From Kitasatospora terrestris (lineage in GTDB: Bacteria > Actinomycetota > Actinomycetes > Streptomycetales > Streptomycetaceae), in assembly GCF_039542905.1 (NCBI RefSeq), contig NZ_BAABIS010000001.1, forward strand, positions 3,348,001 to 3,412,000: a stretch of DNA of 64,000 nucleotides. Direction: 5' to 3'. Under the pieces are notes generated by a model. The model was not told where the DNA came from, ran no database searches, and was given only the letters and a program-made list of their open reading frames with translations. Below, piece by piece: positions 1-9,374 of the stretch (position 1 is its first letter; each line of letters starts with the position of its first letter). The position numbers and the translations under genes are program-made.

Positions 1-1407
1 TACCTGTACGTCCGGCACCTGGACTCCAACATCCGGCACGCCCCGCTCGGCGCCGGCAACGAACCGCCGCCCGCCGGGGCCGCCGACGCCCAGGGCCGGG
101 TCGCGATGAACATCCTGGTGATCGGCACCGACAGCCGGAAGGGCCTGAACGGCGCCTACGGCGACCGGGACAACGTCGGCCTCGGCAACAACGACGTCGA
201 CATCGTCCTGCACGTCTACCCCGACCGGCGGGCCGCCGTCGCCATCGACCTGCCGCGCGACTCCCTGGTCGACCACCCCAAGTGCGTCGCGCCCGACGGC
301 AAGGTCTACCCCGCGCGCAAGCACCGGCCGCTGAACGAGGCGATGTCCCGCGGCGGCCCCGGCTGCGTCCAGGACACCGTGCAGGCCATCACCAAACTGA
401 AGATCGACCACTGGATGGTGGTCAACTTCGAGGGCGTCAAGCAGCTCACCGACGCCGTCGGCGGCGTGGACGTCGACCTGTGCACCCCGGTGAAGGACCG
501 GGACTCGCAGCTCGACCTGCCGGCCGGGCGCAGCCACCTCAGCGGTGAGCAGGGCCTGCAGTTCGTCCGCACCCGGCACGCCGTCCAGGACGGCAGCTCG
601 GTCGGCCGGTTCTCGATGCAGCGCGCCTTCCTCGCCGCGCTGCTGCGCAAGGTCACCGCGCAGGGGACCCTGCTCGACCCGAGCAAGGCGTTCCCGGTCG
701 TCGAGGCCGCCACCAAGTCGATCACCGTGGACGACCCGCTCGCCGGCACCACCAAGCTGGTCGGGCTCGCCACGGACCTGCGGAACGTGAAGCCCTCGGA
801 CGTGACCTTCGTCCAGCCCGTGGTGGAGTACACCAAGGACGACCCCGATCCGGCACTGCGGGAGAAGGCCCGGATGGTGCAGCCGCAGGCGGACGCGCTG
901 TTCGCGCTGGTCCTCGCCGACCGCACGCTCAACGGCGGCGAGGACCACACCGGCGGCTCGGCCGCGCCCTCGTCCCCGGCGGCCGCACCCGCCCCCGCGT
1001 CCTCCGCGCCGGCCGCTCCGGCGGTGGACCCGCGCGGGGTGAGCGTGACCGTGCTGAACGGCACCACCCGTCCGCAGCTGGCCACCACGACCGCGACGAC
1101 GCTGAGCGGGCTCGGCTACCGGGCGAAGCCGGGCAGCGGGGCGCCGACCGGGCTGGCGGCGAGCACCGTCCGGTACGCCCAGGCCGACCAGAAGGCCGCC
1201 GCGCAGGCGGTGGCCGCGGCACTCGGGCTGCCCGCCGGCGCGGTGGCGGTCGGCGGCGGCGGACGCGGCGTCACCGTCACCCTCGGCGCGGACTTCGGCT
1301 CCCCCGCGGCCGCGCCCCCGGCGCCGGTGCCCAGCGCGCTGCCGACGGACGTGAAGACCCATCAGGGCGACGACGAGAGCTGCACCCAGACGAAGCTCAA
1401 GCAGTAG
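1..1407 (+). CDS. LytR-CpsA-Psr (LCP) family cell-wall ligase, 5' end outside window
   Basis: The frame is open from base 1, so the gene starts upstream; 468 residues are visible. LCP proteins transfer undecaprenyl-linked glycopolymers onto peptidoglycan outside the membrane. The LCP core begins at NILVIGTDSRKG (about residue 36) and continues through LPRDS, DAVGGVDV and FVRTRH. A Ser/Pro/Ala linker follows, then a LytR_C domain starting near VTVLNGT. The missing N-terminus should hold the cytoplasmic tail and membrane anchor. The usual R-x2-RQQ-type helix after the FVR motif reads GRFSMQRAF here, a variation from the other three LCP proteins in the window. The stop overlaps the convergent acetyltransferase by 11 bp. 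Confidence 0.93.
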   Translation, partial: YLYVRHLDSNIRHAPLGAGNEPPPAGAADAQGRVAMNILVIGTDSRKGLNGAYGDRDNVGLGNNDVDIVLHVYPDRRAAVAIDLPRDSLVDHPKCVAPDGKVYPARKHRPLNEAMSRGGPGCVQDTVQAITKLKIDHWMVVNFEGVKQLTDAVGGVDVDLCTPVKDRDSQLDLPAGRSHLSGEQGLQFVRTRHAVQDGSSVGRFSMQRAFLAALLRKVTAQGTLLDPSKAFPVVEAATKSITVDDPLAGTTKLVGLATDLRNVKPSDVTFVQPVVEYTKDDPDPALREKARMVQPQADALFALVLADRTLNGGEDHTGGSAAPSSPAAAPAPASSAPAAPAVDPRGVSVTVLNGTTRPQLATTTATTLSGLGYRAKPGSGAPTGLAASTVRYAQADQKAAAQAVAAALGLPAGAVAVGGGGRGVTVTLGADFGSPAAAPPAPVPSALPTDVKTHQGDDESCTQTKLKQ

Positions 1408-2029
1408 GCGCCGGGCGGGCCTCGGTCAGCGTTCCCCCGTGCTCGCGGTACTCCTCGCCGGTGCGGGGGCAGCGCCAGGTGGCCGGGTCGTCGGTGGGCA
1501 GGAGCGGTTCGCCGGCCCGGCCGACCCACTTGATGCGGCGGGCGGGGACGCCGGCGACCAGCGCGAAGTCGGGGACGTCGCGGTGGACCACGGCCCCGGC
1601 GGCGACCAGGGCCCAGCGGCCCACCGTCACACCGGCGACCAGGACGGCGCGGCCGCCGATCGAGCAGCCCTCGCGCAGGGTGACCCCCCGGGCGTGCCAG
1701 TCGTCGGTGCGCTTGAGCTTGCCGTCGACGTCCACCGAGCGCGGGTAGAGGTCGTTGGTGAGGACGGCCGCTGGGCCGACGAAGACGCCGTCCTCGACCA
1801 CGGCGGGCTCGTACACCAGGGCGTGGTTCTGGAGTTTGACGCGGTCGCCGAGCTTGACCCCCGGACCGACGTACGCGCCGCGCCCGATGATGCAGTCGGC
1901 GCCGATCTCGGCGTCCTCGCGGACCTGGGCGAGGTGCCAGACCGTGGTGCCGGGACCGATCACCGCCCGGTCGTCGACGTCCGCGCTCGGCTGGATGCGG
2001 GCGGCCGCAGCCCCCTCAGTGCTCCCCAT
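1397..2029 (-). CDS. hexapeptide-repeat N-acetyltransferase (WbpD/WlbB-like)
   Basis: This 210-residue protein is a left-handed beta-helix acyltransferase: imperfect hexapeptide repeats run through IGPGTTVWHLAQV, EIGADCIIGRGAYVG and VKLGDRVKLQNHALV. The TNDLYPR segment resembles the F/TNxxxPR motif of WbpD/WlbB, which acetylate UDP-3-amino sugars for surface polysaccharides; the substrate here is inferred. I chose ATG at 2029 because the homologous region begins just after it; the open frame extends to 2083. It lies 58 bp downstream of a same-strand glycosyltransferase and probably shares its transcript. Confidence 0.85.
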   Translation of the reverse strand: MGSTEGAAAARIQPSADVDDRAVIGPGTTVWHLAQVREDAEIGADCIIGRGAYVGPGVKLGDRVKLQNHALVYEPAVVEDGVFVGPAAVLTNDLYPRSVDVDGKLKRTDDWHARGVTLREGCSIGGRAVLVAGVTVGRWALVAAGAVVHRDVPDFALVAGVPARRIKWVGRAGEPLLPTDDPATWRCPRTGEEYREHGGTLTEARPAPTA

Positions 2030-2087
2030 GCCGCGAAGATAGCGGCTGCGGGGCGGCGCCGAGGGGGAAACGGCGGCAGCCACGTCG

Positions 2088-3122
2088 TCAGGACGAGACC
2101 GGGCCCACCGGGGCCGGGGCCCTGCTGGCGATCACCTTGCGGGCGAGCGAGCGCGGCGAGGTGAGGAAGCCGAAGCCCCAGCTGAGGTGCATGGTCGCGA
2201 GGGCGACCGGCAGTCGGACCCGGGCCCGGGCGGACAGGCCCCGGCCGGCGACCGCGGCGCCGCCGAGCAGCCCGCACAGGTAGAGCAGCGGGACGGCGAG
2301 GAACGCCGGGTGGAGAGCGGCACCGAGCACCAGGCCGCCGAGCACGCCGAGCAGGGCGGCCGGCGGGGCGAGGTAGCGCAGGTTGACGGAGCCGCGGTGG
2401 TAGCGGGTCACCACCCGGCGCCAACGGCCGTAGTCCTTGTACTGCTTGGCGAGCGCACGGACGCTGGGACGCGGCCGGTAGGTCACCCTGAGCTGCGGGG
2501 TGAACCAGATCAGCCCGCCGTCCTGGCGGATCCGGTAGTTCAGCTCCCAGTCCTGGGCGCGGACGAACTCCTCGTTGTAGCCGCCGTGCGCGGCGAGCAC
2601 CTCGCGGCGGAAGACGCCCAGGTACACCGTGTCGGCGGGGCCGGCCAGACCGCCGGTGTGGAAGGAGGCGTTGCCTACACCGATCCTGGAGGTCATGGCG
2701 GCGGCGACCGCCTTCTCCCACTGGGTCTCGCCCTCGGCGTGCATGATGCCGCCGACGTTGGCGGCGTCCATCTCGTCGAGCAGGCGGACGGCGGTGGAGA
2801 TGTAACCCGGGGTCAGCAGGCCGTGGCCGTCCACCCGGACCACGACGGGGTGGCTGGAGGCGCGGACGGCCGCGTTCAGGCCGGCCGGGGTGCGGCCGGT
2901 GGGGTTCGGCACGGTCCGGACCCGGGGGTCCTCGGCCACCAGTTCGGCGGCGATCTCGTCTGTCCGGTCGTCGGACGGGCCGAGTGCGATCACCACCTCC
3001 AGCTCGCCCGGGTAGTCCTGTTCGAGGATCCGGCGGACGGCGGTACGGAGGTGACGTTCCTCGTTCAGCACCGGCATGATCACGGAGACCGCCGGCAGCT
3101 CCTCAGCAGCCTTGGTGTTCAT
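2088..3122 (-). CDS. family 2 glycosyltransferase (ExoA-like), membrane-anchored
   Basis: The 344-residue protein has a GT-A domain at the N-terminus (VSVIMPVLNEERHL, then LGPSDDRT, a VRVDGHG nucleotide/metal motif and AQDWELNYR) and hydrophobic segments in the last 90 residues that should anchor it to the membrane. Such enzymes add sugars from nucleotide donors to lipid-linked surface polysaccharides on the cytoplasmic face. The ATG at 3122 starts directly before the GT domain; the open frame continues upstream without homology. It is divergent from the LCP gene at 3272 and upstream of the acetyltransferase, consistent with a small cell-wall glycopolymer operon. Donor and acceptor are unknown. 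Confidence 0.88.
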   Translation of the reverse strand: MNTKAAEELPAVSVIMPVLNEERHLRTAVRRILEQDYPGELEVVIALGPSDDRTDEIAAELVAEDPRVRTVPNPTGRTPAGLNAAVRASSHPVVVRVDGHGLLTPGYISTAVRLLDEMDAANVGGIMHAEGETQWEKAVAAAMTSRIGVGNASFHTGGLAGPADTVYLGVFRREVLAAHGGYNEEFVRAQDWELNYRIRQDGGLIWFTPQLRVTYRPRPSVRALAKQYKDYGRWRRVVTRYHRGSVNLRYLAPPAALLGVLGGLVLGAALHPAFLAVPLLYLCGLLGGAAVAGRGLSARARVRLPVALATMHLSWGFGFLTSPRSLARKVIASRAPAPVGPVSS

Positions 3123-3271
3123 CGTGCCCGAGCGTACCGGCGACGCCCCGGCCCTGTCGGACGCGGGGTGCGTCGACCCGGTGACCATCGCGGCGGAACG
3201 TTTCACCGCCCTCACCCGACTGCGGCGCGCCCTCCGGGAAACGGGCGGGACGCACGCCTACGATCCGGAGA

Positions 3272-4807
3272 ATGCCCCGTACTGCGCCGTCCGACCGTCA
3301 CGCCCCACCGTCCTCCCGACGCCGCTGGGGACGCTGGGCGGCGGGCACCGTGTCACTGGCGATCCTGGCCACCTCGTGCGGCGGCTGGGTGGTGCTGAAC
3401 GGGGTCGGCGACGCGATCGACCGGGTCGACGCCTTCGGCGGCGACCGGGACCGCCCGGCGGACGACGGGGTGACCACCTTCCTGGTGGTCGGCACCGACG
3501 ACCGCGAGGGCATTCCCGAGGCCACCCTGAAGGACGTGCTGCACGCGGGCGGGGAGTCCTGCCACTGCACCGACACCATGATGGTCGTCCAGCTCGCCGA
3601 CGACGGCGGCCGGGCCAACGTGGTCTCCCTCCCCCGCGACTCGTACGTGGACATCCCCGCGTACAAGGACCGGGTGAGCGGCCGTCAGGTCGCGGCGAGC
3701 AAGGGGAAGATCAACGCCGCGTACGGCATGGGCGGCGCCCCGCTCACCGTCCGGACCGTCGAGCAGAACACCGGGCTGCGGATCGACCACTACCTCCAGG
3801 TCAACTTCCTCAGCTTCGTCGCCACGGTGGACGCGGTCGGCGGGGTGGAGGTGTGCACCGCCAAGCCGCTGAAGGACGAGTACTCCGGGCTGGACCTGCC
3901 CGCCGGCACCACCCGGCTGGACGGCGCGGGCGCGCTCAAGTACGTCCGGGCCCGGCACGTGGACGGCAGCTCGGACCTCGGCCGGATGCACCGCCAGCAG
4001 CGCTTCCTGGCCCAGCTGCTGCACCAGGCGACCTCCGGCGGCACGCTGCTCGACCCGGCGAGGCTGACCGGCCTGATGGACACCGTGCTGAGGTCGGTCA
4101 AGGCCGACGAGGACCTCTCCACCGAGGACCTGCTGCGGCTGGCGGGCCGGCTCAAGGAGCTCTCCGCCGCCAACGCCGACTTCACCACCGTGCCGATCGC
4201 GGACGTGGACTACCAGGTGCCGGGCTGGGGCTCCGCGGTGCGCTGGGAGGAGAAGGGCGCCAAGGCGCTGTTCGACGCGATGCGCACCGGGAAGTCGCTG
4301 ACCGGACGGGCGGTCGCCCCGGCGGGCGGGCCCGCCGCGACCGCCTCCCCGGTCGCGGCGGGGACGGTGCCGCCCGCCCGGATCCGGGTGCAGGTGCTCA
4401 ACGGCGCGGGGGTGTCCGGGCTCGGCTCGCGGGTGGACGGCGACCTGCGGAAGGCCGGCTTCGCGACCACCGGGACGCCGTCCAACGCCGGCCCGGAGGC
4501 CGGGCCGACACCGGTCGGGCGGACGGTGGTGCGGTACGACCCGCGGTGGGACGAGTCCTCGAAGACGCTGCTGGCCGCCCTGCCGGGCGCGGAGGCGGTG
4601 GCCGTCCCGGGGCTGGGGGCGACCCTCCAGGTGGTGGTCGGCGCCGACTACCGGGGTGTGGCCGGGGCCGCGCCCGCTGCGGCGAACCCGGCGGCGGCCG
4701 GGGCTGCGGCGGGGACGGGTGCGGCGGGGGCGGGCGCCTCGGCGGGGGCGACGGCGGCGGCGAACGGGGTGAGCGCGGAGACCGGGACGGCGATCAGCTG
4801 CCCGTGA
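3272..4807 (+). CDS. LytR-CpsA-Psr family protein
   Basis: A 511-residue LCP ligase. One membrane-spanning segment lies near residues 25-48, followed by the LCP domain (FLVVGTDDREG, DTMMVVQLAD, LPRDSYVDIP, INAAYGMGG, DAVGGVEV, YVRARH, DLGRMHRQQRFL) and a C-terminal LytR_C domain beginning near IRVQVLNGAG. The tail is a long Ala/Gly-rich low-complexity stretch of about 45 residues. The N-terminal segment contains TSCGG after a hydrophobic run, but a downstream hydrophobic stretch argues for a signal anchor rather than a lipoprotein. Conserved Asp and Arg residues of the pyrophosphate-lipid site are present. A strong hairpin follows the stop codon. Confidence 0.93.
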   Translation: MPRTAPSDRHAPPSSRRRWGRWAAGTVSLAILATSCGGWVVLNGVGDAIDRVDAFGGDRDRPADDGVTTFLVVGTDDREGIPEATLKDVLHAGGESCHCTDTMMVVQLADDGGRANVVSLPRDSYVDIPAYKDRVSGRQVAASKGKINAAYGMGGAPLTVRTVEQNTGLRIDHYLQVNFLSFVATVDAVGGVEVCTAKPLKDEYSGLDLPAGTTRLDGAGALKYVRARHVDGSSDLGRMHRQQRFLAQLLHQATSGGTLLDPARLTGLMDTVLRSVKADEDLSTEDLLRLAGRLKELSAANADFTTVPIADVDYQVPGWGSAVRWEEKGAKALFDAMRTGKSLTGRAVAPAGGPAATASPVAAGTVPPARIRVQVLNGAGVSGLGSRVDGDLRKAGFATTGTPSNAGPEAGPTPVGRTVVRYDPRWDESSKTLLAALPGAEAVAVPGLGATLQVVVGADYRGVAGAAPAAANPAAAGAAAGTGAAGAGASAGATAAANGVSAETGTAISCP

Positions 4808-4812
4808 ACGCG

Positions 4813-4862
4813 CCCGAGGGGCGCGGAGCTCTGCGGGTGGGCAGAGCCTCGCGCCCCTCGGG
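4813..4862. terminator. strong hairpin between convergent LCP and ABC permease genes
   Basis: Arms at 4813-4834 and 4841-4862 form a 22-bp stem with two adjacent mismatches and a 6-nt loop. It begins 5 bp after the LCP stop and lies 40 bp before the stop of the convergent permease gene, so it can serve as a bidirectional terminator. No U-run follows, as is common in streptomycetes. Confidence 0.8.
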
Positions 4863-4902
4863 GCGGTCGGTGACGCGGTGCCGGACCGGCGTCAGTGCGG
4901 CA

Positions 4903-7464
4903 TCAGTCCGTGGCGATGGCGGCCAGGACGTTCATCCGGGCGGCCCGGAAGGCCGGGACCAGGGCGGCGAACAGGCCGACCACCGCGGAGCCGATCAGGA
5001 TGCTGACGATGGTGCCGGTCGGGACGGTCAGGATGTCCAGCCCCTGGTCGGCGAGCACCTCGCGGGCGGTGATGCCCCAGCCGAGGCCCAGGCCGGTGCC
5101 GAGGACCGCACCGAAGAGGGCGATGACCACCGACTCCAGACGGACCATCCGGCGCAGCTGGCGGCGGGAGAGGCCGATGGCCCGCAGCAGGCCGATCTCC
5201 CGCGTCCGCTCGACCACCGACAGCGCCAGGGTGTTGACCACGCCGAGCACCGCGACCACGATCGCCAGGCCGAGCAGGCCGTAGATCATGTAGAGCAGCT
5301 GGTTGACCTGCGACTGGACGAGGTCCTTGTAGCCCGCCTTGTCGACCACGGTGACCTGCGGGTACGGCTCCATGGACTTCTTCAGGTCGTTGTAGACGGT
5401 GGCCTTGTCGGCACCGGCGGCCGCGCTGCCGTAGATGGCCTGGTCGAGCGGCAGATCGGCGGCGGGGACGACCTTGGCGACGGTGTCGATGGTGGCGAGC
5501 GGGTTGCCGCCGAAGAGGTTGCCGCTCTCGGCGACGGCGCCGAGCCGCAGGCTCTGGGTGCGGCCGTTGCCGTAGTCGACGGTGATCGAGTCGCCGATCT
5601 TGAGGTTGTGCTCCTTGGCGAGGTCCTCGTCCACCATCAGCCCGCCGTCGCGGAGGGCGTCCTCGATCCGGCCCGCGGTGGTGGGGACGGCGAAGTTCTC
5701 GCCGAAGTTGCCGGAGACCGCCTGCAGGGCGCTCTCCCACTGCTTTCCGTCCGGCAGGGTGAACTTCGTCTCCGGGAGGTGCTTCGCCTCGGTCACGGAG
5801 GTCAGGCCCTTGGTGGCCTTGACCGCGTCGACCATCGCCGAGTTGAAGTTGCTCGCCTGGCTGTTGAGGCCGAAGTCCGCGCCCACGGTGCTGTCGACCT
5901 TGGCGTTGGCGGAGCTGACCATCGAGGCGGTGACCACCGAGGCGCCGGTGACCAGGGCCAGGCCGATCATCAGGGCGGCGGCGGTGGCGCCGGTACGACG
6001 GGGGTTGCGCAGGGCGTTGCGCTGGGCGAGCTTGCCGGCCGGACCGAACAGGGCGGGCAGGGCCGCGCCGAGCACCCGGACGATGCCGGTGGCCAGCAGC
6101 GGGCCGAGGACCACGAACCCGATCAGCGAGAGCAGGACGCCCAGGCCCAGCAGCAGACCGGCGGTGCCGCCCTGGGTGCTGGCCGCGGCCCCGGCCATCG
6201 CGGCGGCACCGAGCGCGGTGACCAGGCTGCCGATGATCACGCGGCGGCGGTTGGCGCCGGCCTCGGCCGGGGTGCCGTGGTCGCGCAGGGCGGCCATCGG
6301 GGAGATCCGCGAGGCCCGGCGGGCCGGGATCCAGGCGGCGATCACGGTGATCAGGATGCCGACCGCGTACGAGGCGACCGGGACCGTCCAGTCGATCGCC
6401 AGCGAGGTGGCGTCGAGGTTCATCCCGGCGGCCTTCATCAGCTGGATCAGCAACATGGCGAGGCCGAGACCGCCGGCCAGGCCGAGGGTGGAGCCGATCA
6501 GGCCGAGCAGCAGGGCCTCGATCAGCACCGAGCGGTTGACCTGCTCGCGGCTGCCGCCGACGGCGCGCAGCAGGCCGATCTCGCGGGTGCGCTGGGCGAC
6601 CAGCATGGAGAAGGTGTTGATGATCAGGAAGCCGCCGACCAGCAGCGAGACACCGGCGAAGCCAAGCATGGCGTACTTCATGAAGCCGAGGAAGGAACCG
6701 ACGCCCTTGGCGCTCTCCTTCTGCTGCTCGGCGGAGGTCTGGGCCTCGAAGCCGCTGCCGAGGTCGGCCAGGGCGGCCGTCTTCAGCTGGTCGTTGGTCC
6801 GGCTGCCGTCACCGAACAGCTCGACGGAGGTGAAGGCGGTCTCGCCGAGCAGGTCCTGCTGGGCGGTCGGGGTGTCCAGGAAGGCCAGGGCCGCGCCGGG
6901 GTTGGTGGTGCGGAAGGTGGCGATGCCGGAGATGGTGTAGTCGTGGTTGCCGGTCGCCGCGATGACCCGCAGCTTGGCGCCGAGGCCGAGGCCGGCCTTC
7001 TTGGCGGTGTCGGCGTCCAGCACGACCTGGTCGGCGCCCTGCGGGGCGTGGCCGGAGGTGATGTCCACCGACTTGCGCGGGCTGTCCGTCCAGTTGCCGA
7101 CGAAGGTCGGGGCGCCGCCGGTGGGGCTGACCGACTTGTTGGTGGCGGGGTCGACCAGCACGTTGGACTCGGTGAAGACGCTGCCGACGGCGCTCTTCAC
7201 ACCGGGCTCGGCGGCGAGCTTGGCCTGGGTGGCGACCGGGACGGTGGCCGGCTTGCCGCCGCCGTGCTGCGGCCCGGTGACGGCCTGCCGGACCGTCAGG
7301 TCGGATGCGGTGGAGGCGAACAGCCGGTCGAAGGTGGCGGTGGCGGTGTTGGAGAACACCAGCGTGCCGGAGACGAAGGCCACCGAGAGGACGACGGCCA
7401 GCAGGGAGAGCACCATCCGCCCCTTGTGGGCGAGGAAGCTCCGCAGTGAGGTCTTGAGCAGCAT
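4903..7464 (-). CDS. MacB/FtsX-type ABC transporter permease
   Basis: This 853-residue protein has an N-terminal membrane segment followed by an extracytoplasmic MacB-like core, then a duplicated FtsX module. The duplicated cytoplasmic loop motif is visible twice: QRTREIGLLRAVG near residue 290 and ERTREIGLLRAIG near residue 760. It therefore carries both FtsX halves in one chain. The partner ATPase is encoded 17 bp upstream on the same strand. Such systems are mechanotransmitters or exporters acting on extracytoplasmic substrates such as peptides, lipoproteins or lipids; the substrate cannot be named here. The ATG at 7464 is the only sensible start. Confidence 0.92.
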   Translation of the reverse strand: MLLKTSLRSFLAHKGRMVLSLLAVVLSVAFVSGTLVFSNTATATFDRLFASTASDLTVRQAVTGPQHGGGKPATVPVATQAKLAAEPGVKSAVGSVFTESNVLVDPATNKSVSPTGGAPTFVGNWTDSPRKSVDITSGHAPQGADQVVLDADTAKKAGLGLGAKLRVIAATGNHDYTISGIATFRTTNPGAALAFLDTPTAQQDLLGETAFTSVELFGDGSRTNDQLKTAALADLGSGFEAQTSAEQQKESAKGVGSFLGFMKYAMLGFAGVSLLVGGFLIINTFSMLVAQRTREIGLLRAVGGSREQVNRSVLIEALLLGLIGSTLGLAGGLGLAMLLIQLMKAAGMNLDATSLAIDWTVPVASYAVGILITVIAAWIPARRASRISPMAALRDHGTPAEAGANRRRVIIGSLVTALGAAAMAGAAASTQGGTAGLLLGLGVLLSLIGFVVLGPLLATGIVRVLGAALPALFGPAGKLAQRNALRNPRRTGATAAALMIGLALVTGASVVTASMVSSANAKVDSTVGADFGLNSQASNFNSAMVDAVKATKGLTSVTEAKHLPETKFTLPDGKQWESALQAVSGNFGENFAVPTTAGRIEDALRDGGLMVDEDLAKEHNLKIGDSITVDYGNGRTQSLRLGAVAESGNLFGGNPLATIDTVAKVVPAADLPLDQAIYGSAAAGADKATVYNDLKKSMEPYPQVTVVDKAGYKDLVQSQVNQLLYMIYGLLGLAIVVAVLGVVNTLALSVVERTREIGLLRAIGLSRRQLRRMVRLESVVIALFGAVLGTGLGLGWGITAREVLADQGLDILTVPTGTIVSILIGSAVVGLFAALVPAFRAARMNVLAAIATD

Positions 7465-7481
7465 GATTTCCCGGCCCCGGC

Positions 7482-8252
7482 TCAGCTGGTGCGCTTGCCG
7501 TCGAAACGGCGCATGCGCTCGAGGACGGAGTCGGCGGTCGGGGCGTGCATCTCGTCGACGATCCGGCCGTCGGCGAGGAAGAGCACGCGGTCCGCGTACC
7601 CGGCGGCGACCGGGTCGTGGGTGACCATCACGATGGTCTGGCCCAGCTCGTCGACCGAGCGGCGCAGGAAGGTCAGCACCTCGGCGCCGGAGCGGGAGTC
7701 GAGGTTGCCGGTCGGCTCGTCACCGAAGATGATCTCGGGCCGGGCGGCCAGCGCCCGGGCCACCGCGACGCGCTGCTGCTGGCCGCCGGAGAGCTGGGTC
7801 GGCCGGTGCTTCAGCCGGTCGGCCAGACCGACGGTGGAGACCACCTGGTCGAGCCAGGCGGCATCGGGCTTGCGGCCGGCGATGTCCATCGGCAGCGTGA
7901 TGTTCTCCAGGGCGTTGAGCGTGGGCAGCAGGTTGAACGCCTGGAAGATGAACCCGATCTTGTCCCGCCGGAGCCTGGTGAGCTGCTTGTCGCGCAGGCC
8001 GGTGATCTCGGTGTCACCGATCCAGATCCGCCCCTCGGTCACGGTGTCGAGGCCGGCCAGGCAGTGCATCAGGGTCGACTTGCCGGAGCCGGACGGGCCC
8101 ATGATCGCGGTGAAGCGACCGCGGTGGATGTCCACGTCGACCGCGTCCAGCGCCGTGACCCGAGTCTCCCCGGCGCCGTACGCCTTGGTCACCTGCCGGG
8201 CCGAGGCCGCGATGGTCGCGGTCGTCTGCACGGCGTTCGCTGCCGTCGTCAC
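7482..8252 (-). CDS. ABC transporter ATP-binding protein (LolD/MacB-type)
   Basis: The 256-residue ATPase has Walker A GPSGSGKST, the LolD-type FIFQAFNLLPTL Q-loop, signature LSGGQQQRVAVARA, Walker B IIFGDEPTGNLD and an H-loop VTHDP. It should power the FtsX-type permease encoded just downstream. I chose GTG at 8252: GGGAG lies at a good distance upstream, and residues before it in the open frame (to 8417) look non-coding. A 24-nt inverted repeat lies about 86 bp upstream of this start. Confidence 0.93.
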   Translation of the reverse strand: MTTAANAVQTTATIAASARQVTKAYGAGETRVTALDAVDVDIHRGRFTAIMGPSGSGKSTLMHCLAGLDTVTEGRIWIGDTEITGLRDKQLTRLRRDKIGFIFQAFNLLPTLNALENITLPMDIAGRKPDAAWLDQVVSTVGLADRLKHRPTQLSGGQQQRVAVARALAARPEIIFGDEPTGNLDSRSGAEVLTFLRRSVDELGQTIVMVTHDPVAAGYADRVLFLADGRIVDEMHAPTADSVLERMRRFDGKRTS

Positions 8253-8337
8253 TGGAATCTCCCTCTGTGGTGTCCACCCGTCGCCCCAAGCCTGCCGGTC
8301 GCGACCCGGGCCGCGGAATGGTGTGGGCATCCGTCTT

Positions 8338-8361
8338 GATGGTGGTGCCAGCACCACCATC
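8338..8361. promoter_or_regulatory. inverted repeat upstream of the ABC exporter operon
   Basis: Perfect 10-bp arms GATGGTGGTG (8338-8347) and CACCACCATC (8352-8361) are separated by CCAG. It lies 86-109 bp upstream of the GTG start of the ATPase gene, in a region with no other gene. Symmetry and position suggest an operator, or a hairpin in the 5' leader. No adjacent regulator gene is present to assign it to. Confidence 0.5.
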
Positions 8362-8534
8362 CGGCGGGGGTCCTTGGGGATGACACCAACCGTAGGAGCA
8401 GCCCCGGGCGGGGTCATCCACCCCCGGGAGGAACACCGGTGGCAGGGAGATGTACGGGCTGGACGCGGGCTCCCCCTAGGGGACGAGGGCCCGGGCCTGA
8501 GGGTCGCCGGCCCTCCGGAGGGCGTCGCGGCAGG

Positions 8535-9089
8535 TCAGCCCGCGACCAGCGGCGCGGTGTGCCGGTCGAGCGCGGCCGCGAACGCGTCCACCACCGGGTG
8601 GAGGAGGACGTCCGTCTCCCGCTCGACCTCGGTCGAGCCGTCGTCCCGCACCGCGATGTCCCGGTCCAGGACGAACCAGCCCCGGCTGATGTGCTCGGCC
8701 CCCATCGAGCTGAGCACCGGGCGCAGCGCGTAGTCGACCGCCAGCACGTGCGCGGTGGAGCCGCCGGTGGCCAGCGGCAGCACGGACTTGCCGCGCAGCG
8801 CGTGCTGCGGCAGCACGTCCAGCAGGGTCTTCAGCAGGCCGGAGTAGGCGGCCTTGTAGACCGGGGTGCCGATCACCACGCCGTCGGCGCGCTCGAAGAG
8901 CTCGGCGAGGCGGACGATCGCCGGGTGCGCGAAGTCTGCGTGCAGCAGGGCCTCGGCGGGCAGTTCACGGGCCTCCAGCGGGACCACGTCGTGCCCGTGG
9001 GCGGTCAGCCGGGCGTCGACGTGGCGCAGCAGCCGGCTGGTGCGGGAGGTCCGGGACGGGGAGCCGGAGACGGAGAGGATCGTGGCCAT
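8535..9089 (-). CDS. NADPH-dependent FMN reductase (SsuE/flavodoxin-like fold)
   Basis: The 184-residue protein starts with the flavin-phosphate loop VSGSPSRTSRTSRLL and has GTPVYKAAYSGLLKTLLD near residue 80, the second flavin-contacting loop of the SsuE/NAD(P)H-dependent FMN reductase family. It would supply reduced FMN to a monooxygenase, possibly sulfonate-related as in ssuE, but no alkanesulfonate genes are nearby. The ATG at 9089 was chosen because the beta-1 strand starts immediately after it. It is divergent from the LCP gene at 9375. Confidence 0.87.
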   Translation of the reverse strand: MATILSVSGSPSRTSRTSRLLRHVDARLTAHGHDVVPLEARELPAEALLHADFAHPAIVRLAELFERADGVVIGTPVYKAAYSGLLKTLLDVLPQHALRGKSVLPLATGGSTAHVLAVDYALRPVLSSMGAEHISRGWFVLDRDIAVRDDGSTEVERETDVLLHPVVDAFAAALDRHTAPLVAG

Positions 9090-9374
9090 GGGGGTGCACC
9101 TCGTGGGGCGGGGTGGGTGGGGGACGGCGGGAGCGGTCAGCCACGACACAGCGAACGGGACACGCGACCCAGGTCGACGTGGCGCCGACGGGTGAGAATC
9201 CTTCGCTGCTCCATGCGGGTCATGCAAACACGGGCCGTTTCGGGGGGTCAAGGCCGCATCCAGCAGGTGAACATGGCCCGGAACGGTCCGGCCCCTGCAT
9301 CAAAACGGATACAAGAGGCCCGGTCAGCGCCCCGGAAGCACTGCGGGGCCCGGGTTTCGGGCATCCTCTCCCCC

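Noticed and set aside
3076..7449. Very long open frame (about 1450 codons) on the + strand through an LCP gene and antisense to the ABC permease
   Set aside because: It is a high-GC shadow: composition is Gly/Arg/Asp-rich without domains, while the LCP and FtsX-type products in other frames have clear motifs.
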